A DNA stretch of 64,000 nt from Citrobacter tructae. GTDB taxonomy: Bacteria > Pseudomonadota > Gammaproteobacteria > Enterobacterales > Enterobacteriaceae. Made by a program: the position numbers and the translations under genes. Each line of letters opens with the position of its first letter. Positions within the stretch are counted from its first letter, which is position 1. This document shows, in pieces, positions 59,522 to 64,000 of the stretch. A model generated the notes under the pieces. That model made no database searches. It saw only the letters and a program-made list of their open reading frames with translations, and had not been told where the DNA came from. The stretch spans positions 3,658,001 to 3,722,000 of the forward strand of contig NZ_CP038469.1 of assembly GCF_004684345.1 (NCBI RefSeq), in the 5' to 3' direction.

Positions 59522-60736
59522 TTAGTGAGTAGAGATAGTTTGTTTATAATGTGAACCCTGAATGCGATGAAGAACGGATTCGTTTTCAGGCATGTCAGAG
59601 GCATTGGGTGTTTCAACAGCAAGCGAGGCGAATGCGCTGGCATAGCACAATGCGGATGCCAGTGATTTTCCTTTAGCAAGACCTGATGCGAGTGCGCCAT
59701 TGAAGGCGTCACCAGCACCAGCGGTATTTTTTACAACTGCCGGGAATGCTGGGGAATAGATAAATTGTGTTCCGTCATAAGCGAGAGAACCTTTGCTACC
59801 TAATGTAATAATGGTATTTTTGACGCCTTTCTGATGAATTATCTTCGCTGCACATTTTGCTGATTCAATATCATTAACGGGCATATTTGCCAGTAGTCCG
59901 GCTTCGGTTTCATTTGGCGTGATGTAATCAATGTCATTAATGATGGTATTAACCATTTCATTGTATGGTGCCGGATTTATAATGACCGGGATGCCATTTT
60001 TTTGTGCGAGACGAATTGTTTGCTGAAGCGCGTCGTAATTTGTTTCCAGTTGTACAAGAACAATGTCTGAATGAACAATAGCTTCTTTTTGTATTGTTAT
60101 TTCATCGGGGGAAATTGTCATATTAGCGCCAGGGTAGATAGCGATTACGTTATCACCGGTATCGCCATTAACCATTATTGTGGCAGTTCCTGTTTGGGTC
60201 TCTTTAGTCTGGTAAATAACACTTTTATGAATTTTTGATGAGTTTATAAAGTTAATGGCATAATCACTAAAATGGTCTGAGCCTACTTTAGTAATAAAAT
60301 GCACATCAGAATCAGCATAGCTTGCGGCTAATGCCTGGTTACACCCTTTACCGCCTGGTGAAAAAATAAATTTATCGGCAAGTAATGATTCTCCTGTCGA
60401 GGGTAATCTCGGTAGGTAACTTATAATATCAACATTGAATGAGCCAATGACACATACGTTATTTTTCATGGCAGAGAGACCTTTTTTTATTTTCTGCGCT
60501 GATTCATATTTTTCCAGCACATAAGCAATTTCGTTTTTTGCAACGTTATCAAGAGAATCAAGGGTAATAAATGCACCACCATGACAGCGAGTGAGATATC
60601 CCTGTCCGGCAAGTTCATTGAGATCTGAGCGAATGGTTTCTTTTGTTACCTTGAGACTTTTCGCCAGATTCGAAACTTTTACAACTCCCGAAATACTGAT
60701 TTCTTTCAATATTCTATGATGGCGTTCAAATTTCAT
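59522..60736 (-). CDS. DeoR-type helix-turn-helix fused to a ribokinase-family sugar kinase
   Basis: This 404-residue protein carries an N-terminal DeoR-like winged helix (about 1-60; VSNLAKSLKVTKETIRSDLNEL) and, from Met90, a complete PfkB/ribokinase domain. The sugar-site motif is GGKGCNQA near 127, the ATP-site NTAGAGDAFNG has catalytic Asp343, and TPNETEAG lies between. DeoR proteins usually end in a phosphosugar-sensing domain; here a kinase takes its place. The protein may sense its own substrate while phosphorylating it. Unusually AT-rich codon use suggests transfer. It is the first gene of the cluster, with GGTGAGGTAAAAA before the ATG. Confidence 0.87.
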   Translation of the reverse strand: MKFERHHRILKEISISGVVKVSNLAKSLKVTKETIRSDLNELAGQGYLTRCHGGAFITLDSLDNVAKNEIAYVLEKYESAQKIKKGLSAMKNNVCVIGSFNVDIISYLPRLPSTGESLLADKFIFSPGGKGCNQALAASYADSDVHFITKVGSDHFSDYAINFINSSKIHKSVIYQTKETQTGTATIMVNGDTGDNVIAIYPGANMTISPDEITIQKEAIVHSDIVLVQLETNYDALQQTIRLAQKNGIPVIINPAPYNEMVNTIINDIDYITPNETEAGLLANMPVNDIESAKCAAKIIHQKGVKNTIITLGSKGSLAYDGTQFIYSPAFPAVVKNTAGAGDAFNGALASGLAKGKSLASALCYASAFASLAVETPNASDMPENESVLHRIQGSHYKQTISTH

Positions 60737-61060
60737 TTTTTACCTCACCGTGGTTAAGTTAGTCCCAGGGGAAGTATATTGTTGTGATTGTCACCATAAA
60801 GTGATGTCAGAAACCAAAAAAAAACAAAAATGTAATATTAATATTGTTAAAGTTACGAAAAATAACGATGAAGATAAAAGATGGAATAACCATATGATTC
60901 AGGTGGTTGTTTAGCCTGTTCATGAAGGCGGGGGAGGTAAAAGGCTGCAATCAAAAGTTTTATGCCTGAACCAGATGGCGCTTCCGATCCTGGATTTTAC
61001 GGCGGGATATTAAAGACAATGGCCTACATCATTCTGAACGTTGTAGGCCTAATTCGTCCG
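60737..61060. other. AT-rich region upstream of the kinase-fusion gene
   Basis: This 324-base stretch has no ORF I would call. It contains a short inverted pair GTCAC/GTGAT (around 60799-60814) that could be an operator for the DeoR-type protein, and a hairpin at 61021-61049 belonging to the exported-protein gene. Confidence 0.5.
61021..61049 (-). terminator. Hairpin after the exported-protein gene
   Basis: GGCCTACA (61021-61028) and TGTAGGCC (61042-61049) form a perfect 8 bp stem with a 13-base loop. On the minus strand it is followed by ATTGTCTTT, a weak U tract. Confidence 0.55.
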
Positions 61061-61945
61061 TTAAGGAACATACTGTTGCAGTGATTCGGACCAGCGAAAT
61101 ATGCGACTGCTTTTATCCTGCAGGTTAACGCGCTCTAAATCATAAAATCCGTGCGTCTTTGCTGAGCGCATTTTCAGGATGTACTTACTTTCGCTGATGT
61201 CGTGCTGTCGTGTTCCATCGTGATTCCAGTCTCCGGCGATGTCCTGATATTGATAAACAAGATTGGAAAATACATTGATTATCTTGTTGTTTTTAATCAT
61301 GTACAGCTCCAGAACTTCATAAAATGCGCCACCGCCGGAATACGCATTTGAGTATCCGCCGCGTACTCCAAACGCCAGATTATCTGGCGCGATCCGGTAC
61401 GGTGCCAGATCCAGCTTTGTATAATAAGCCAGCGGTTTGACTGACTCATCATCGGTCTCTTTTTCGGCGGCCTTATTCCATGCTGAGAGTTGGTCCAGTG
61501 GTTTTTCCGAACGTGCGATCGGTTGCAACTGTTGGTTCTGCCAGGAAAAAACACCGAGATATAATTTATTGACGCGGCTGTTACTGTAATTTTCTGGACA
61601 GTCTTTATTCGCGCGTTTTTTTGCTTGCTCGGCATCTGCCTGATTATCGGCAAAGCAGGCGACGCCAATGTATTTCCCGTCTTTACCCCAGGGTTTGGCT
61701 CCGGTCAGGATCAGATTTTTGGGATCTTCATTTGGCGCAACCCAGGCGATCCATTGGGTCACATCTAGCCCTTGTGGCAGCTCGCCAAACCATTGGGTGG
61801 GCGTTGCGCCCATCATTTGCTCGGAAAAAATCTGTTTACCTTCAGTGTGTTGAATGGCGCTGGGGATGGAATCCACATTTTGTACGGTCGTGGCATAGGC
61901 GGGGAAGAGTGCAGCCACTAAAACCAGAGTAAGAGACTTTTTCAC
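61061..61945 (-). CDS. Exported protein of unknown function
   Basis: This 294-residue protein has signal peptide MKKSLTLVLVAALFPAYA. The start codon is GTG at 61945, chosen because GAAAGGACGCAATA precedes it and the signal peptide begins there. The mature domain has two cysteines in KYIGVACFADNQADAEQAKK and NKDCPENYS, and an acidic loop GDWNHDGTRQHD that resembles a calcium-binding DxNxDG loop. It is probably a soluble periplasmic protein. I do not recognise the family. It lies between the accessory kinase cluster and yhhY and is transcribed alone. Confidence 0.78.
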   Translation of the reverse strand: MKKSLTLVLVAALFPAYATTVQNVDSIPSAIQHTEGKQIFSEQMMGATPTQWFGELPQGLDVTQWIAWVAPNEDPKNLILTGAKPWGKDGKYIGVACFADNQADAEQAKKRANKDCPENYSNSRVNKLYLGVFSWQNQQLQPIARSEKPLDQLSAWNKAAEKETDDESVKPLAYYTKLDLAPYRIAPDNLAFGVRGGYSNAYSGGGAFYEVLELYMIKNNKIINVFSNLVYQYQDIAGDWNHDGTRQHDISESKYILKMRSAKTHGFYDLERVNLQDKSSRIFRWSESLQQYVP

Positions 61946-61991
61946 TATTGCGTCCTTTCAATAAAAAGGGCGAAATGACTCGCCCAAACAA

Positions 61992-62480
61992 TTACTTCAC
62001 GCGTGCCATAAAGTACGCATCAACATACTCACCGTTGCGCAGGCCATATTTCTTACCGGTGCCTTCAATCTCAAAGCCATACTTTTTGTAAACCGCCACA
62101 GCAGGCTCATTATCGACAAACACTGTGAGCTCAATGCGCTCGACGCGCAGCCAGTTGTCGCACATATCGATCATCGTGCGGATGAGCGCGCTGGCAACAC
62201 CACGATTCTGCCACCGGGCGTCAACGCAGATACCAAAATCGGCAACGTGGCTACGGCGCGGGCGCTGAGTCACCTGAATAGAAAGATGGCCAACGACGAT
62301 ATCATCAATGCAGGCAACCAGTTGTTTGACGCCAATTTGCTCGGCGAGTCGTGCTTGCCACATCTCCATAGAAGGATGAGGAACCTGTAGCGTGTTGTGA
62401 TAAACCTCCGGCTGGGCATGGATTTGACGAATTGCGTCGTAATCTTTTGGTTCAGCGTGGCGTATCACTATCTCACTCAT
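61992..62480 (-). CDS. yhhY: L-amino acid N-acetyltransferase AaaT (YhhY)
   Basis: This 162-residue GNAT protein has the acetyl-CoA signature ARWQNRGVASALIRTMID at about 92-109 and a C-terminal YKKYGFEIEGTGKKY. It matches E. coli YhhY (AaaT) in length; that enzyme acetylates amino acids such as phenylalanine and methionine. It diverges from ryhB and yhhX, as in E. coli. GAAGGAGATAAGGA precedes the ATG. Confidence 0.94.
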   Translation of the reverse strand: MSEIVIRHAEPKDYDAIRQIHAQPEVYHNTLQVPHPSMEMWQARLAEQIGVKQLVACIDDIVVGHLSIQVTQRPRRSHVADFGICVDARWQNRGVASALIRTMIDMCDNWLRVERIELTVFVDNEPAVAVYKKYGFEIEGTGKKYGLRNGEYVDAYFMARVK

Positions 62481-62564
62481 TCCTTATCTCCTTCAGGGTT
62501 AATTGTGTATTTACACTCGCTGAGAAAGAAAAATCCGTCAACTGCATTTTTTTGCAAAAAGAAG

Positions 62565-62594
62565 TAGACAAGTGCGAATGAGAATGATTATTAT
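62565..62594 (+). promoter_or_regulatory. ryhB promoter with Fur box
   Basis: -35 TAGACA (62565-62570) and -10 TATTAT (62589-62594) with an 18-base spacer are overlapped by GAATGAGAATGATTATTAT (62576-62594), a good Fur box. Iron-loaded Fur would block the promoter. Confidence 0.88.
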
Positions 62595-62600
62595 TGCTCT

Positions 62601-62694
62601 GCGTTCAGGGGAACCCTACGGAGAACCTGAAAGCACGACATTGCTCACATTGCTTCCAGTATTACTTTAGCCAGCCTTGCGCTGGCTTTTTTTT
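62601..62694 (+). ncRNA. ryhB: Small regulatory RNA RyhB
   Basis: The central stretch GAACCTGAAAGCACGACATT-GCTCACATTGCTTCCAGTATTACTT is that of E. coli RyhB and contains the conserved pairing core. The 5' hairpin differs (GCGTTCAGGGGAACCC). The terminator AGCCAGC, loop CTTGC, GCTGGCT and T8 ends the RNA near 62694. RyhB, with Hfq, represses iron-using proteins and raises siderophore production under iron starvation. Position between yhhY and yhhX is as in E. coli. Confidence 0.96.
62669..62694 (+). terminator. Intrinsic terminator of ryhB
   Basis: AGCCAGC, loop CTTGC, GCTGGCT followed by TTTTTTT. It is also the Hfq-binding 3' end of the RNA. Confidence 0.95.
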
Positions 62695-62718
62695 GTTTTG
62701 TTTCAGCCTGGCTTACTT

Positions 62719-62804
62719 GTCAGTTTGTCCCCGGGAAGTGCTCGTGCTCCTCACGTACATTTAGTACGCTCCGGGCCCTGCGCGCTTGCCGTGAACAAAC
62801 TGAC
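62719..62804. repeat. Nested inverted-repeat intergenic element
   Basis: Outer arms GTCAGTTTGT (62719-62728) and ACAAACTGAC (62795-62804) are perfect. Inside lie CCCGGG-like arms and a small palindrome CGTAC-ATTTA-GTACG (62754-62768). The whole would fold into a long branched hairpin. It looks like a dispersed intergenic repeat rather than a gene. Confidence 0.7.
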
Positions 62805-62836
62805 GGCGACGCCGACGGCCGATTTTTTAGTTTTGT

Positions 62837-62868
62837 AGGCCGGACAAGGCTGCGCCGCCCTCCGGCAA
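62837..62868. repeat. REP element upstream of yhhX
   Basis: GGCCGGACAAGGC...GCCGCCCTCCGGC is a REP-like palindrome between the nested repeat and yhhX. Confidence 0.75.
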
Positions 62869-62938
62869 AGAATCCAACATTCAGTCTCCAGCCGCTACGC
62901 GCTATGGTGTAGACAATCACCTTCAAAAGGACTGTCTC

Positions 62939-63976
62939 ATGACGTTACACTGCGCATTTATTGGTTTTGGTAAAAGTACCACTCGCTACCATTTGCCGTA
63001 TGTCCTCACCCGCAAAGAGAGCTGGCACGTGGCGCATATCTTCCGTCGCCACGCCAAGCCGGAAGAGCAGGCGCCGCAGTATTCGCATATTCACTTCACC
63101 AGCGACCTCAACGAGATCTTAAACGATCCGCTGGTGAAGCTGGTGATCGTCTGCACCCACGCTGATAGCCACTTTGAATACGCGAAGCGTGCGCTGGAAG
63201 CGGGTAAAAACGTGCTGGTAGAGAAACCGTTCACGCCGACGCTGGCAGAAGCAAAAGTGCTGTTCGAACTGGCGCGAAGCAAGGGGCTGACCGTCACGCC
63301 GTATCAGAATCGTCGCTTTGATTCATGCTTCCTTACCGCCAAAAAGGCGATTGAGAGCGGTAAGCTGGGTGACATTGTTGAAGTGGAAAGCCATTTTGAT
63401 TACTACCGTCCCGTGGCGGAAACCAAACCGGGTCTGCCGCAGGACGGTGCGTTCTATGGGCTGGGTGTCCATACGATGGACCAAATTATCTCGCTATTTG
63501 GTCGCCCCGACCATGTGGCCTATGACATCCGTAGCCTGCGCAATAAAGCGAATCCCGATGATACCTTTGAAGCGCAACTGTTCTACGGCAACCTGAAGGC
63601 TATCGTCAAAACCAGCCACCTGGTAAAAATCGGCTATCCGAAGTTTATCGTTCATGGCACCAAAGGCTCCTTTGTGAAGTACGGTATCGACCAGCAGGAA
63701 ACCAGCCTGAAGGCCAATATCATGCCGGGTGAGCCCGGTTTTGCTGCTGACGATTCCGTTGGGGTGCTGGAGTATGTCAACGACGACGGTATCACGGTGC
63801 AAGAACAGGTGGCACCAGAAGTGGGCGACTATGGACGCGTTTATGATGCGCTGTACCAGACGCTGACAGTTGGTACACCTAATTACGTCAAGGAATCTGA
63901 TGTTCTCACCAACCTGGAACTGCTCGAACGCGCCTTCGAACAGGCCTCTCCGGCGACGATAACCCTCGCCAAATAG
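62939..63976 (+). CDS. yhhX: Gfo/Idh/MocA-family oxidoreductase YhhX
   Basis: This 345-residue NAD(P)-binding oxidoreductase has the N-terminal motif AFIGFGKSTTRYHLPYV at about 6-22, the conserved EKPFTPT (Lys-Pro of the active site) at about 95-101 and a C-terminal beta-sheet domain with YGLGVHTMDQI near 174. It is the same length as E. coli YhhX. Substrate unknown; family members act on sugars and inositols. It stands after ryhB, with CAAAAGGACTGTCTC before the ATG. The window ends 24 bases after its stop. Confidence 0.94.
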   Translation: MTLHCAFIGFGKSTTRYHLPYVLTRKESWHVAHIFRRHAKPEEQAPQYSHIHFTSDLNEILNDPLVKLVIVCTHADSHFEYAKRALEAGKNVLVEKPFTPTLAEAKVLFELARSKGLTVTPYQNRRFDSCFLTAKKAIESGKLGDIVEVESHFDYYRPVAETKPGLPQDGAFYGLGVHTMDQIISLFGRPDHVAYDIRSLRNKANPDDTFEAQLFYGNLKAIVKTSHLVKIGYPKFIVHGTKGSFVKYGIDQQETSLKANIMPGEPGFAADDSVGVLEYVNDDGITVQEQVAPEVGDYGRVYDALYQTLTVGTPNYVKESDVLTNLELLERAFEQASPATITLAK

Positions 63977-64000
63977 CATTAGTCGACTCCTCTGGGCTTA

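Noticed and set aside
62565..62700. Whether ryhB is present as two tandem copies
   Set aside because: Only one copy with one terminator and one Fur box is visible in this window.
1..64000. CRISPR arrays, tRNA or rRNA genes
   Set aside because: No regularly spaced repeats, tRNA cloverleaf sequences or rRNA segments were noticed by eye; only REP-type palindromes recur.

Overview
The window is a piece of an enterobacterial chromosome. Most genes match, in order and at near-identical protein length, the Escherichia coli / Salmonella segment that runs from dtpB-uspA-uspB-pitA-yhiN through yhiI-rbbA-yhhJ, nikR-acpT-yhhTS-dcrB-yhhQ-tusA-zntA, rsmD-ftsYEX-rpoH, livJ-panM-livKHMGF and ugpBAECQ-yhhA-ggt to yhhY-ryhB-yhhX. 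The accessory content (no nikABCDE beside nikR, a Salmonella-like four-gene cluster after ggt, sugar-acid clusters after yhiN) suggests a Citrobacter-type species. That assignment is inference. No prophage, transposase, integrase, tRNA, rRNA or CRISPR was seen.

Region by region. 1-1452: a truncated FAD/NAD(P) oxidoreductase diverges from an Rrf2-family regulator with Fe-S type cysteines. 1540-7458: backbone genes for peptide uptake (dtpB), universal stress proteins (uspA, uspB), phosphate uptake (pitA) and the flavoprotein yhiN. 7598-22257: an accessory island holding two divergent catabolic clusters. The minus-strand cluster (MFS carrier, zinc dehydrogenase, uxuA-like, uxuB-like, with a GntR regulator facing its end) fits breakdown of a hexonate such as L-gulonate through fructuronate and mannonate to 2-keto-3-deoxygluconate. 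The plus-strand cluster is a tightly overlapping seven-gene operon: MFS carrier, FGGY kinase, GlpD-like dehydrogenase, alkylglycerone-phosphate-synthase-like flavoenzyme, GlpP-like regulator, ABM-domain protein and iron alcohol dehydrogenase. Its logic suggests breakdown of a glycerol ether or related glycerol conjugate. It is the best candidate here for an undescribed pathway.

22612-27547: the yhiI-rbbA-yhhJ export operon. 27563-37142: nikR without its usual nickel transporter operon, acpT, yhhT/yhhS, dcrB, yhhQ with a possible preQ1 riboswitch, tusA, zntA with a clear ZntR promoter, and small membrane genes. 37293-41630: ftsYEX and rpoH with recognisable sigma-70 and sigma-E promoters. 41911-48783: branched-chain amino acid uptake, with two paralogous binding proteins (livJ, livK), the panM acetyltransferase between them, and the livHMGF transporter. 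48882-49163: a small exported protein behind a Fur-box-like dyad. 49424-54339: glycerol-3-phosphate and glycerophosphodiester uptake and cleavage (ugpBAECQ). 54336-56643: yhhA and ggt.

56687-60736: an AT-rich accessory cluster of a phosphotriesterase homologue, a DMT carrier, a class I amidotransferase-fold protein and an unusual DeoR-helix-turn-helix/ribokinase fusion. 61061-63976: an unknown exported protein, yhhY (aaaT), the iron-stress small RNA ryhB with its Fur-controlled promoter, a structured intergenic repeat, and yhhX. REP-type palindromes are scattered through the intergenic spaces.
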